64,000 bases of DNA, taken from the NCBI GenBank assembly GCA_002317295.1, contig DCIY01000007.1, positions 42,147 through 106,146 of the forward strand. The letters are read 5' to 3'. Under the pieces are notes generated by a model. It searched no databases, was not told where the DNA came from, and was given only the letters and a program-made list of their open reading frames with translations. Both the position numbers and the translations under genes were made by a program. The stretch is from Bacteroidales bacterium UBA1714 (GTDB lineage Bacteria; Bacteroidota; Bacteroidia; Bacteroidales; Paludibacteraceae). Below, piece after piece: positions 1-8,922 of this stretch. Each line of letters opens with the position of its first letter. Within the stretch, counting starts at the first letter, position 1.

Positions 1-699
1 AATTGGCTTAATTTCATTCTCTATCAGTAGTGTAAATTGTTCCATATTCATACAATCCTCGACACGAATATTCCCTACCCTAGTTCTGCGCAAGGCAATC
101 AAATGGGCTCCACAATTAAGACGTTGTCCGATATCGCGAGCCAAAGCCCTAATATAGGTGCCTTTAGAGCAAACGACACGCAATTGCAATTGCATGGTAG
201 TCGCGTCAAAATGTAATATTTCTATTTGGTCAATGACCAGTAATTTTGCTTTTAATTCCACATCTTCACCTTTGCGAGCCAGCTCATAAGCGCGTTTTCC
301 ATGAACCTTGACGGCTGAAAACATAGGTGGTACCTGCCATTGTTCTCCTCTAAAAGTAGGAATAACTTCGTCCAGCAACTCCCGCGTAATATGGGTTGTT
401 GGATAGGTGGCGTCAATAGGTTTTTCCAAATCAAAACTGGGTGTTGTGGATCCCAATTGCAAAGTGGCCACATATTCCTTGTCATGATTTTGCAATTCGT
501 CAATCATTTTTGTTTTGTGCCCTGTACAAACGACCACCACACCGGTGGCTAAAGGATCCAAAGTACCCGTATGCCCGACTTTGAGTTTTTTCTCGTTAAG
601 TGCATGGCACAAAAGCCAACGAACCTTGCCTACCACATCAAAACTAGTCCAACGATAGGGCTTATCAAAGCCAATGATTTCCCCTTCCTTAAAGTCCAT
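1..699 (-). CDS. truB: tRNA pseudouridine(55) synthase TruB, 3' end cut by window edge
   Basis: Makes pseudouridine 55 in the T-loop of tRNAs. I translated the minus strand from the ATG at 699; 233 codons are open to the window edge, so the C-terminus is missing. The TruB catalytic motif is clear near residues 42-52 (GHTGTLDPLATG, with the catalytic Asp in TLDPLATG). A second conserved block, PPMFSAVKVHGKRAYELAR, lies near residue 118, and a third, SKGTYIRALARDIG, near residue 165. The start overlaps the last 11 bases of uppP, which argues for translational coupling and for this ATG. It is the last visible gene of the ftsX-DUF3098-uppP-truB string, a common Bacteroidota order. Identification is firm; only the C-terminal part cannot be judged. 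Confidence 0.96.
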   Translation of the reverse strand, partial: MDFKEGEIIGFDKPYRWTSFDVVGKVRWLLCHALNEKKLKVGHTGTLDPLATGVVVVCTGHKTKMIDELQNHDKEYVATLQLGSTTPSFDLEKPIDATYPTTHITRELLDEVIPTFRGEQWQVPPMFSAVKVHGKRAYELARKGEDVELKAKLLVIDQIEILHFDATTMQLQLRVVCSKGTYIRALARDIGQRLNCGAHLIALRRTRVGNIRVEDCMNMEQFTLLIENEIKPI

Positions 700-1495
700 A
701 GATGATGGCAAATAAGCCTATTGCCAGGCAATAGAGAGCAAACCAGGTTAATTTTTGACGACGAACAATCGATAGCATAAATCGGCAGGCCAGACATCCG
801 GTTGTAAAAGCAGCAACAAAACCTATAGCCATGACTTTCCAACTTAACTCGCTGGCAATAACTTCACCTTGAATCACATCCAATAAGTCCAGGAATGCTT
901 CGCCTAATATTGGAATCAATACCATAAGGAATGAGAATTGTGCCACGCTTTCTTTTTTGACGCCACAAAGGAGCCCTGTAGCAATGGTCGTTCCGCTGCG
1001 ACTCAAACCTGGCAATACAGCGCAGGCTTGAGCGACACCAATGATGATGGCATCCTTAAACCCCACTTCATGTCCCGGACGATTCCAATGCTTGGTGAGG
1101 TACTCACTCAGGCCTAATAATACGGCGGTGATGCACAGGCAAATTCCTACCAGTACCAGGCCATTACCAAAGAATGTCTCCACCTGATCCTTAAAGAACA
1201 CACCTATCACAAACACGGGAATCATGCTTACCAGGATTTTGGCTACATAACTTTTTTGCTCATTCCATTGCGTTGTGGAAAACGTGCCCTTGAACAGTGC
1301 TGTTACTTCTTGATAAAGGATAACCAGCGTAGATAGTACCGTTGCTGCATGAACGACAATGGCAAATCTAAGATTTTCCTCAGAGGCAGTACCCAATAGA
1401 GCCTGTCCTATTTCCAAATGTCCTGAAGAACTCACTGGTAAAAACTCCGTCAGTCCTTGGATAATCCCCAATATGAGTGCATGCCACCATTCCAT
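689..1495 (-). CDS. uppP: Undecaprenyl-diphosphatase UppP (BacA)
   Basis: Removes a phosphate from undecaprenyl pyrophosphate at the inner membrane, recycling the lipid carrier for peptidoglycan and other surface polymers. The 268-residue length is normal for the family. The first signature, EFLPVSSSGHL, is at residues 17-27 and the second, LPGLSRSGTT, near 160-170; both belong to the membrane-embedded active site. Many hydrophobic segments are present. The gene lies 6 bases after the DUF3098 gene and overlaps truB by 11 bases, so it is part of one transcription unit. Nothing is odd about it. Confidence 0.97.
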   Translation of the reverse strand: MEWWHALILGIIQGLTEFLPVSSSGHLEIGQALLGTASEENLRFAIVVHAATVLSTLVILYQEVTALFKGTFSTTQWNEQKSYVAKILVSMIPVFVIGVFFKDQVETFFGNGLVLVGICLCITAVLLGLSEYLTKHWNRPGHEVGFKDAIIIGVAQACAVLPGLSRSGTTIATGLLCGVKKESVAQFSFLMVLIPILGEAFLDLLDVIQGEVIASELSWKVMAIGFVAAFTTGCLACRFMLSIVRRQKLTWFALYCLAIGLFAIIYGL

Positions 1496-1501
1496 GATAT
1501 C

Positions 1502-1714
1502 TTATTTTTTGCCTTTAAACAAAATCGCCACAATCAGCAAGACAAAGCCCAAGAGCGAAATCATGGGTCCCACAGTAATGCGACGGGGACTATATATATC
1601 AGGATTGTATTCGGCACCGCTAGGAGCACCAACCATCAAAGCAAATCCCACAATAATAATGACAAAACTGATAGCAATCAGTATCAGATTGAGTTTAGGT
1701 AGATTATATTTCAT
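1502..1714 (-). CDS. DUF3098 small membrane protein
   Basis: A 70-residue protein of unknown function found in Bacteroidota beside ftsX and uppP. It has two hydrophobic segments (about residues 8-28 and 47-66) joined by a short loop with YNPDIYSPRRITVGP, the typical DUF3098 layout. I start it at the ATG at 1714 (MKYNLPKLN). A longer reading begins at a TTG at 1726 but adds only four residues that lie inside the end of ftsX. With the ATG start it overlaps ftsX by 11 bases. Its role is not known; the fixed neighbourhood suggests an envelope function. Confidence 0.85.
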   Translation of the reverse strand: MKYNLPKLNLILIAISFVIIIVGFALMVGAPSGAEYNPDIYSPRRITVGPMISLLGFVLLIVAILFKGKK

Positions 1715-2564
1715 ACATTTTATCAATTTTCATTCTCACATAACGGTTGGTAGCCATCACAGAACCGAAGAAGGTGATTAGAACTCCTCCGAGCACCACT
1801 ACCAATGCTATAATCAGGACATTTTGAGTGGTAAGGTCAAACAGCCAAACCCCCAATTTTGTTTTAGCATAATACAACACCATGGCAATCACGCCCAAGG
1901 CCAGCAATCCAGCCTCCAATCCCATACGCATATTTCGGTAAACAATAGGAGCCTTAATCACCCATGGCGTGGCACCCACCAGTCGCATGGTGTTGATGAG
2001 GAAACGCTTGGAATATACGTGTAAACGAATGGTGTTATTAATGAGCGCAACGGCCATAATCAACAGCACCAATGCAATTCCCATCAAGATGTAACTCAGT
2101 TCGCTGATATTAGCATCCAACATTTTGATGACATCCTGCTGATACATCACATCCTCCACCATGGGCATTGCCAAAAGCGCACTCTGAATCAAGCAAATAC
2201 TGTCATTATGCGCATAAGCATCTTTGAGGTGAAGTTCAAACGATGCTCTCAGGGGATTATATCCCAAAAACTGAGTAGGATCTTCCCCGAGTTGCTCAAT
2301 ATGTTCCTGCAAAGCTTCCTGTTTACTGATGTACTCGCACGAATGGGTATATGGGGCATTATTAAGCACCGAACTCAATGCATTTGTTTGCAACGAATCG
2401 GCGGATTCGGTTATCACAACCGAAACGGCCACATTCTCACGCAGATTACGAATGAGTTGGCGGGTACTTAATACCACCACACATTCCAAACCGATGAGAC
2501 ACAACACCAAAGCTACGCTGATGGTAGTGGTTAGGTACATGGTAAAAAATCGATGCTGTTTCAT
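1704..2564 (-). CDS. ftsX: FtsX-like cell division ABC-type permease
   Basis: Integral membrane protein of the FtsEX type, which in other bacteria links ATP hydrolysis by FtsE to activation of peptidoglycan hydrolases at the septum. From the ATG at 2564 it is 286 residues (MKQHRFFTMYL...). It has one N-terminal membrane helix (about 8-30), a periplasmic domain of about 130 residues, and three C-terminal helices, which is the FtsX topology. No ftsE lies beside it, which is usual in Bacteroidota. It starts just 12 bases after the terminator that closes the gld operon, so it needs read-through or a promoter inside gldN; I could not find a convincing one. A TTG at 2576 would extend it by four residues but is too close to the terminator. 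Confidence 0.88.
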   Translation of the reverse strand: MKQHRFFTMYLTTTISVALVLCLIGLECVVVLSTRQLIRNLRENVAVSVVITESADSLQTNALSSVLNNAPYTHSCEYISKQEALQEHIEQLGEDPTQFLGYNPLRASFELHLKDAYAHNDSICLIQSALLAMPMVEDVMYQQDVIKMLDANISELSYILMGIALVLLIMAVALINNTIRLHVYSKRFLINTMRLVGATPWVIKAPIVYRNMRMGLEAGLLALGVIAMVLYYAKTKLGVWLFDLTTQNVLIIALVVVLGGVLITFFGSVMATNRYVRMKIDKMYEI

Positions 2565-2576
2565 ATCCGTACTCAA

Positions 2577-2604
2577 AGAAAAAGGCAGGTCAGCGACCTG
2601 CCTT
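2577..2604 (-). terminator. Intrinsic terminator after gldN
   Basis: A perfect 10-bp inverted repeat, AAGGCAGGTC (2582-2591) and GACCTGCCTT (2595-2604), has a 3-base loop. Read on the minus strand, the stem is followed by TTTTTC. It lies 10 bases after the gldN stop and separates the gld operon from ftsX. Confidence 0.85.
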
Positions 2605-2614
2605 CATGTTCAGA

Positions 2615-3565
2615 CTAGTACTCCCACAGGTCCTGTTCAAAAGTCAGCAGTTCGTTTTCGATTCGTGCTTGCTCTTTTTTGACCTCCTTCTCATCCAATT
2701 CGTAGTCGAGAATCATGCGGTCATACATATTGCCTTCTCCCAGAATATACTGCGTATAGAGACGTTTAGCAAAGAACTCCTCAAAGCTGACACGTTTGGT
2801 CTCGTTTTGGCTAGGAATAATATATTGCTTGGCCAGATAAGGACGCAGCGCATCAAACGGAATCCAGAATAACATTGATTCCAACACCGCATCCTTCACC
2901 ATTTCAGGTTCCTGTGACACAATCTTATCCGAGTGCATTGGAGCAATGGCAAGAATCTTACGATATAAACGTGATGTATGGCGGTCAAAGAAAATAACTT
3001 CCTGAACCAGGTATTTCAATTGATTCTTAACAAAATCCTCATATCCATACAAGTGGGTGGTCATCACATCGTTGACGGAATCATAGTGAAGCAACATAGC
3101 ATCCGAAGTCTCAATATCGTAACGATTTTCCTCATTGGAGTAATCCTCCATGGGGTCATCAATCATGGTGAGGGTTGGAATCATTTCGCGTTCCAAAGGA
3201 GCATCCCATACCGGTTTGACATTATCCATTGATTTTTCATATATAGGCAATGGAATTGAGTCAGCGATGGCATCGAGGATCACCTTAAACAAACTCTTAT
3301 AACGGGGATTATCCGATCGTATAGGGAAGTACAGCGGATAGTTCTGCTTAAACCGCATATCGATAACACTATACACAATACGTGCCCAAACCACATCTTC
3401 CTTCCGGTGTTTTATGGTCACTAAAGTGTCTGCGGCTTCGTCCAATTCCTGGGTCTCCAAACGGAGCATACCCATGTCGTCAAAGAACGAATTGATTCTG
3501 TGTTGTGCATTGGAGCTGACGCATATGCCAAGCAACAATGCAGCAATAGCAACTAGTTTTTTCAT
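2615..3565 (-). CDS. gldN: GldN/PorN, type IX secretion ring protein
   Basis: Periplasmic component of the type IX secretion system; in other species PorN/GldN forms a ring with the lipoprotein GldK/PorK under the outer membrane. The protein has 316 residues and a signal peptide ending near SSNAQ (residue 20). The core contains the conserved stretch VWARIVYSVIDMRFKQNYPLYFP (about 58-80), typical of GldN. The C-terminal 40 residues are strongly acidic and charged. It lies 15 bases after gldM and is the last gene before the terminator at 2577-2604. Family assignment rests on motif recognition plus exact position in the gldKLMN order. Confidence 0.95.
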   Translation of the reverse strand: MKKLVAIAALLLGICVSSNAQHRINSFFDDMGMLRLETQELDEAADTLVTIKHRKEDVVWARIVYSVIDMRFKQNYPLYFPIRSDNPRYKSLFKVILDAIADSIPLPIYEKSMDNVKPVWDAPLEREMIPTLTMIDDPMEDYSNEENRYDIETSDAMLLHYDSVNDVMTTHLYGYEDFVKNQLKYLVQEVIFFDRHTSRLYRKILAIAPMHSDKIVSQEPEMVKDAVLESMLFWIPFDALRPYLAKQYIIPSQNETKRVSFEEFFAKRLYTQYILGEGNMYDRMILDYELDEKEVKKEQARIENELLTFEQDLWEY

Positions 3566-3580
3566 ATGGATAATAGCTTA

Positions 3581-5185
3581 TTAATTCAATGTTAATGGAA
3601 TACCACGCAGTTTGACTATCTTACCATCCGGACCTTTGGCAGTCACATCGGTAATACTAATCATGGCACCCTTCTTGAGTTTACCCAGTTTATCTCGCTC
3701 CATCTTACCGAACTTATCACTCTTGCACTCGGTCATAGCGCCATTGATATTGAGTTTAAACGATAAGATCTGATAATGCAAATCCAATAGGCCATCAGGG
3801 CCGTAACTGGCAATAATCGTTGCATTGGGAGCCAGCAAAGCGCTACGTGAGATATTACCTTCAGCATACTCTGTTTCACCACTTTTCAAATAGGCACCGG
3901 GTTTGGGTAATGCACGAACTCGGTAGGTTTGATTACCCATTTGTACCATTTTGCCATCTGTTTCCGCCATGACGGTAATGGTGACTTCCTTGACATTATC
4001 ACCCGGGACAATCACATACATATTCTTATCCACGGAAAGGGTAGCACCCGCGCTGACGGAAACCTTCATTTTGTCGCGGCTCACACCGGGAACAGAGATA
4101 GAGAACAGGTTCTTGAAGTTGCGGTACATAATGTTCAGGTCGGTATTGGAAATCGTTGCCGAAGGAGCTCCAACAGTATATTGACCCTTGAACGGATAAT
4201 GGGTGGAATCATCCGGCATCATCATGTAGCCGGAGAATGTTTGCGGACCCACACCAGAGCCAACAATATCGTAGATACCATCGGTATACTCCTTACCATT
4301 GATATAGAATACCGGAGTTTGGTTGGTATCCACAGCAGCTGACACAATACGGGCACGATAGTGACCGCCCTGCATGATATATTCTCCATTAATCGGCATT
4401 ACCAAAGCCTCTACAGAGTTAACCACGAAATCGGAACGTCCTGCCGATTGGAACATAAAGTTTACAATATCATTTTCAGCTGTACGAATATCGTTCTGAT
4501 ATTTGGTCAACATGGCAAACACGGCACCTGCAGGCATTTCTTCAAAGATAGACTGCTCCCAAGGAATCGATTCACCTTCTTCATTAACGACATCAGAAGT
4601 ATTGAACAGCGAGTTGAACATGTCCACCTTCATATTAAAATCGTGGGCGAACTTAGAGTCCAGCATTTTACGACGTACGCATTCAGAGTCAGCGGAAGTC
4701 ATATAGATACGATATTCGTCCATACGCATACGCAATTCTTCTGCATGATATCGACCAGTTTGTATATCGCGTTCGTTGATGGCATACTGGTGAGGTTTGT
4801 TGGTATCACTTCCGTTACGAATTTCTTCAGGCATGGAAGTATACTCAGCGTTCTCTACCATATTCAGGATGTCCAACTTGAAACGCTCGATATAATTATA
4901 GAACTCATCACTCTTGGTCTGAATAGCAATGGCTATTTCATACCATTCGCCATATTTTTTGCGGCTGCCTTCGTCCTTATTATAAGCCGCTTCGAAAGTG
5001 CGCATCACATCTTCCGTACGAGCATCCGTGGACAGAATGGCAGACTCCATACTATGACGTAACTTGTTGAAACCATTCAAGATGTCGGCCGACACATTGA
5101 GGGCTAACATGGCGGTTAACACCAAGTACATCATACCTATCATTTTTTGTCTCGGGGTTTCCGGACAGTTTTTTGCTCCTCCCAT
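3581..5185 (-). CDS. gldM: GldM/PorM, type IX secretion motor protein
   Basis: Inner-membrane protein that with GldL forms the proton-driven motor of the type IX system and reaches through the periplasm to the GldK/GldN ring. The protein has 534 residues. The N-terminus MGGAKNCPETPRQKMIGMMY leads into one membrane helix (about 15-35), the GldM hallmark. A long periplasmic region follows, matching the known D1-D4 domain plan: helical first part (about 36-225), then beta-rich domains. It is 43 bases after gldL and 15 before gldN. Length and order fit PorM of Porphyromonas. No anomalies seen. Confidence 0.97.
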   Translation of the reverse strand: MGGAKNCPETPRQKMIGMMYLVLTAMLALNVSADILNGFNKLRHSMESAILSTDARTEDVMRTFEAAYNKDEGSRKKYGEWYEIAIAIQTKSDEFYNYIERFKLDILNMVENAEYTSMPEEIRNGSDTNKPHQYAINERDIQTGRYHAEELRMRMDEYRIYMTSADSECVRRKMLDSKFAHDFNMKVDMFNSLFNTSDVVNEEGESIPWEQSIFEEMPAGAVFAMLTKYQNDIRTAENDIVNFMFQSAGRSDFVVNSVEALVMPINGEYIMQGGHYRARIVSAAVDTNQTPVFYINGKEYTDGIYDIVGSGVGPQTFSGYMMMPDDSTHYPFKGQYTVGAPSATISNTDLNIMYRNFKNLFSISVPGVSRDKMKVSVSAGATLSVDKNMYVIVPGDNVKEVTITVMAETDGKMVQMGNQTYRVRALPKPGAYLKSGETEYAEGNISRSALLAPNATIIASYGPDGLLDLHYQILSFKLNINGAMTECKSDKFGKMERDKLGKLKKGAMISITDVTAKGPDGKIVKLRGIPLTLN

Positions 5186-5228
5186 TGCTTATGGATTCTA
5201 TTTAGTAAATTGGATACGAAGCAAATGC

Positions 5229-6179
5229 TTATGCCAAAGCGGTCAGCATATTGCCATAAATCTTATTCAAATCAGCGATTTTGGATGCCAGTTGTTTAGC
5301 GCCATCCTCATAAGCCTGTTGATTCTTAACAGCTTCAGCAGCAGCGGCTTGCATTTTAGCCACGTCCTTATCCACCTCATTGAACTTTTCACTGACGGCA
5401 TTCATCCGGTCGCTAACAGCATTCACCTTATCGGTTTGTGCCTTGAAGGCATCGGTTTGCTGTTTAAGAACAGACATTTGCAACTCGTAAACAGCATTCA
5501 TTTCACTGAGTTTCTTGCCCATAGCATCTACACTTTGTTGGCAGTCCTTGGTACCATTGACCACACCCTTGATGCCTTCGACTACGGCACTAAACTGGTT
5601 ATTAACTTCTCCACTGGTTTGGCCTAATTTGGCAGCACTGACCACAAAATTGCCAGCGGCATCGCCCACCTGTTCCATTTTTTCACCAGCCTGAGCCATT
5701 TTTTCGCTCAATTTATTAGTTTGTTCCGCAATCTTACCCAATTCGCTCAGTTGACCAGCAGTCTTGGCCAAATCGTTGATGCTACCCTTAAGGGCTTCCA
5801 TATCTTTGTCTGTCAATGCAGGAACAGCGGTTTTGCTTTTTTGACCATCCTCTACACCTGCGCCCAGCAAGGTAGGACGATCCTGTTTGAGGGCTGCTGC
5901 CAAACGATCTTCAGGTGCGCCATACTCCAACAATTGCGGGAACACATTCGCCCAGTGGAATTCCTCGTGTGGTTTTTCCAATACACCAATCATAAACAGA
6001 AAAGCCTCGGTACACATACCTGCGGTCAAAATAATACCAGCTCCCGGCCAGTGCATGATCTTAAATAATGCACCAATAATAACCACAGACGCACCTGCGC
6101 TGTAAATGATGTTCACTGCATGCTTTCCTGCGTACGAATCGTACCATTGCATGAATTTGGATTTTTGTTCTTTTGCCAT
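5229..6179 (-). CDS. gldL: GldL/PorL, type IX secretion motor protein
   Basis: Inner-membrane partner of GldM; the GldL5-GldM2 complex uses the proton gradient to power secretion (and gliding where present). The protein has 316 residues. Two membrane helices lie near residues 20-40 and 45-66 with HWPGAGIILTAGMCTEA between and inside them, the characteristic GldL segment; the Glu in TEAFLF is the residue implicated in proton flow in the family. The long C-terminal cytoplasmic part (about 110-316) is Ala/Gln/Lys-rich and reads as helical coiled coil. It lies 40 bases after gldK. Confidence 0.97.
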   Translation of the reverse strand: MAKEQKSKFMQWYDSYAGKHAVNIIYSAGASVVIIGALFKIMHWPGAGIILTAGMCTEAFLFMIGVLEKPHEEFHWANVFPQLLEYGAPEDRLAAALKQDRPTLLGAGVEDGQKSKTAVPALTDKDMEALKGSINDLAKTAGQLSELGKIAEQTNKLSEKMAQAGEKMEQVGDAAGNFVVSAAKLGQTSGEVNNQFSAVVEGIKGVVNGTKDCQQSVDAMGKKLSEMNAVYELQMSVLKQQTDAFKAQTDKVNAVSDRMNAVSEKFNEVDKDVAKMQAAAAEAVKNQQAYEDGAKQLASKIADLNKIYGNMLTALA

Positions 6180-6219
6180 ATCTTTTTGTATTTAAATAAT
6201 TCTCTATTTGGTTGATTTA

Positions 6220-7566
6220 TTAATCGCCAATGTACGAACGAACACAACGGAAGCCAATGTAGGCGCGGCTTTCGTACTCATACTCGTAGGCACGCACGCC
6301 GCACTGCAAGTAGTACGATATATCCTTCCAGCTACCGCCACGAACCACTTTACATTTGAGCACGTCCGGATCATCCTTACGAGCCATGTATTGGAAATCA
6401 GGGTTCACATCGCTGATATACAGGTTAGAGCTCGATTGGTATGCCGATGCTGTCCATTCTGCCACGTTACCGGCCATATCAAACAATCCATAATCGTTTG
6501 GACGGAACTGAGCCACCTTCATTGTCATGGTTCCAGTGTCATCATTATAGTTGCCACGATATGGCTTGAAGTTAGCCAGGAAGCAACCCTTACCATCGCG
6601 GGCGTAGTTACCACCCCAAGGATACATAGCCATTTTACGACCACCACGCGCAGCATATTCCCACTCAGCTTCGGTCGGAAGACGATATGACTGTGAAGCC
6701 ACCTTGGAGTTGGTTTGGAATAAATGGGTACGCCAATGGCAGAAGGCATGCGCCTGTTCCCATGTTACGCCCACAACCGGATAGTCCTGATATCCAGGGA
6801 AGGTGAAATAGCCATGAAGCATTGGATCATTGTATGCATATTGGAAATCACGAATCCAAACCATGGTATCGGGATAAACGCTGATAATTTTGTTGGTCAT
6901 CAAGTCTGCCGGCTCACGCAGCGGACGTATGATGGTGCTGTCGCATATCCAACCATCTTCGTTTACCCAAAAACTATCTACACGGCTGGTAGCTCCGATA
7001 GGATAACGACCCTTAGCTACATCAAACTTATTTTGAGGCAACTGAGCCTGGTCATAGTTCATCCAACTATAGTTATAGTACAAACTGGTAGCACGTAAAC
7101 CACCGGTAGTATAAAACATCTGAGCCAACACTTCGCGAATATCCTCGTCGTCAACAGTCCATGGAACGGGTTTGCGCCAATCGATGCAATAATTTTCCTC
7201 ATCGTAGTCTTCATTACGTCCCACCTTGATATACTCTTCATACCCCGCCTCAATGAGCAATGTGTAAGCGATGGAGTCGCGCACCCAATTAACAAACTGT
7301 TTATACTCATTGTTGGTAATTTCGGTTTCGTCCATCCAAAACGCGTTCACCGTCACCATGGTGATATTATCGGGTTGATGGAAAATCGCAGATTGCGTAT
7401 TCTCTCCCATCATGAAAGCGCCCTTTTTGATATACACCATACCGTAAGGATTCGCTTCTTTAAAATTGCTACTAGCATTAGCACCTACCAATTCGCCCTC
7501 CGGGCCGTTGCACGACGCAACTACCAAGCCGAGTGCTACTACATAAAGAATGTTTTTTAGTTTCAT
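6220..7566 (-). CDS. gldK: GldK/PorK, type IX secretion outer-membrane lipoprotein
   Basis: Outer-membrane lipoprotein that forms the periplasmic ring with GldN. The 448-residue protein has a lipobox VASC with the lipidated Cys at 19. The rest is a formylglycine-generating-enzyme-like (sulfatase-modifying factor) fold: GVTWEQAHAFCHWR, RLPTEAEWEYAARGG, MAGNVAEWT, VVRGGSWKD and YIGFRCVRSY appear in the family's order. In GldK this fold is structural, not known to be catalytic. It lies 31 bases after porP and starts the KLMN string. The same fold in GldJ is the main alternative, but the operon position settles GldK. Confidence 0.96.
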   Translation of the reverse strand: MKLKNILYVVALGLVVASCNGPEGELVGANASSNFKEANPYGMVYIKKGAFMMGENTQSAIFHQPDNITMVTVNAFWMDETEITNNEYKQFVNWVRDSIAYTLLIEAGYEEYIKVGRNEDYDEENYCIDWRKPVPWTVDDEDIREVLAQMFYTTGGLRATSLYYNYSWMNYDQAQLPQNKFDVAKGRYPIGATSRVDSFWVNEDGWICDSTIIRPLREPADLMTNKIISVYPDTMVWIRDFQYAYNDPMLHGYFTFPGYQDYPVVGVTWEQAHAFCHWRTHLFQTNSKVASQSYRLPTEAEWEYAARGGRKMAMYPWGGNYARDGKGCFLANFKPYRGNYNDDTGTMTMKVAQFRPNDYGLFDMAGNVAEWTASAYQSSSNLYISDVNPDFQYMARKDDPDVLKCKVVRGGSWKDISYYLQCGVRAYEYEYESRAYIGFRCVRSYIGD

Positions 7567-7597
7567 ATTCTTTTGTTTACTTATTATTTTCTATTTA

Positions 7598-8587
7598 TTA
7601 CAAGTAGCGTATGCTCTTGTATTTACTGTTCCGATTGGGTTTCAGGATATTAAATCCATATGCCAAATAGATTTCATGAGACCCATAACTGCCCAAAATC
7701 AGGTTATTGGCCGGTAACTCATAGGTATAGCCGATTTGCAAACCGCTGATAATATCCGCCCCCAGTAATATGTTCACACTACCACCAATGCGATAACCGA
7801 GTCCAAAGCGAAACTGTTCTTTCACCTCAGCCAACATGGTCAAGTTAACATCCCAACTAGCAAAATCGGTCATCACCATGGCGCTGGGTTTCAGCACCCA
7901 GTTTTTATTTCTCAGCCGCCAATTATAACCTCCGGACACATATAGGGTTCCTGTGAGAGTAATCTCCGACTTATCGCTCCATTCCAACTTGGGACGAGTG
8001 ATATGGCTGTAACTGGCACCTACCCACCAGCTCGGTGCACTATAGTATATGCCCGCACCCAAGTCAAAACCCATTCCAGATGCCCCATCGCTACCAGAAC
8101 CCTGCGGTATAGCAGGATCTTCACCTGATCCACGATGGTAACCATCCTCTTCCAACTGAGCAATACTATCCAGGTTCACCTTGTCCTGTTGGAAACCCAT
8201 GTTCACAAAACCCAGGTCTACACCAGCACTTAAATAACCTTTTCCAATCTTTTGTCGGTAGGCGTACTGTACATGAAACGACTGGTTGGTAAACAATCCG
8301 TAGATGTCATTAATAAACCGAACGCCCGCTGCATGTTGTGTCTTACCGATCATAAAGGGAGATGAGAACGTAAAGTATGTAGTCATGGGCGCATTTTGTA
8401 TTCCGGTAAAGGACATACGATGCATACCCGCCACTCGCATCATCTCGCCATCTCCTGCCGCTGCAGGATTATAAGTGGTTTGCAAGAACATATAGTGCCC
8501 CAACTGAGGATCCGTCTGTGCCCACGCGCTTACGCTGCACACAAACGCCGTCAGAAGGATAAGCCACTTACATCTTGCATGTTGCAT
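7598..8587 (-). CDS. porP: PorP/SprF-family outer-membrane protein
   Basis: Outer-membrane beta-barrel of the PorP/SprF family, linked to the type IX system; in Flavobacterium family members act as attachment partners for secreted proteins. The protein has 329 residues with a signal peptide ending at AWAQ (about residue 24), followed by the family signature DPQLGHYMFLQTTYNPAAAG. Alternating aromatic strands run to the C-terminus. It is directly upstream of gldK as in Porphyromonas, where the first gene is porP. A 9-base gap separates it from the DUF2795 gene, so both are read from the same promoter. Confidence 0.94.
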   Translation of the reverse strand: MQHARCKWLILLTAFVCSVSAWAQTDPQLGHYMFLQTTYNPAAAGDGEMMRVAGMHRMSFTGIQNAPMTTYFTFSSPFMIGKTQHAAGVRFINDIYGLFTNQSFHVQYAYRQKIGKGYLSAGVDLGFVNMGFQQDKVNLDSIAQLEEDGYHRGSGEDPAIPQGSGSDGASGMGFDLGAGIYYSAPSWWVGASYSHITRPKLEWSDKSEITLTGTLYVSGGYNWRLRNKNWVLKPSAMVMTDFASWDVNLTMLAEVKEQFRFGLGYRIGGSVNILLGADIISGLQIGYTYELPANNLILGSYGSHEIYLAYGFNILKPNRNSKYKSIRYL

Positions 8588-8596
8588 TTTATTCTA

Positions 8597-8818
8597 TCAA
8601 TATTCTTCCTCGTTAAAGAAGAAATCATCCTTGGTGGGATAATCAGGCCACAAATCCTCAATACATTCGAAGATTTCTTCATCATCTTCTATTTCCTCGA
8701 GGTTCTCTATGACCTCCATCGGCGCACCAATACGGTTGGCATAATCCAACAATTCCTCCTTAGTTGCTGGCCAAGGAGCATCTTCAATCTTTGAAGCCAA
8801 TTCAAGTGTCCAATACAT
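8597..8818 (-). CDS. DUF2795 small acidic protein
   Basis: A 73-residue soluble protein of the DUF2795 family, conserved in Bacteroidota and without known function. The sequence is recognisable by APWPATKEELLDYA (about 14-27), GAPMEVIENLEEIED and the tail WPDYPTKDDFFFNEEEY. It is strongly acidic. It is the first gene behind the promoter at 8884-8915 and so would be the leading cistron of the porP-gldKLMN operon. Whether it has any link to secretion is unknown. Confidence 0.88.
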   Translation of the reverse strand: MYWTLELASKIEDAPWPATKEELLDYANRIGAPMEVIENLEEIEDDEEIFECIEDLWPDYPTKDDFFFNEEEY

Positions 8819-8883
8819 AGTATACGGTTTTAGTTTGACCTAAAAATCACACCCAATAGGTGCTTTATATCAAAATTAGCGTG

Positions 8884-8915
8884 CAAAATTACAAAAAATA
8901 TTCTTTATATCCAAA
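8884..8915 (-). promoter_or_regulatory. Promoter of the DUF2795-porP-gldKLMN operon
   Basis: On the minus strand TTTG (8915-8912), 20 bases, then TAATTTTG (8891-8884): an exact match to the Bacteroidota housekeeping promoter. The surrounding 28 bases (8873-8900) recur with one mismatch at 62079-62106. Confidence 0.88.
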
Positions 8916-8922
8916 CATTTTT

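Noticed and set aside
1715..1726. TTG start for the DUF3098 gene
   Set aside because: An ATG four codons later gives the usual family N-terminus and an ordinary 11-base overlap with ftsX.
2604..2650. Promoter for ftsX near the end of gldN (TTTG, 20 bases, TAGTCTGA)
   Set aside because: The -7 box matches the consensus poorly, so I do not call it.
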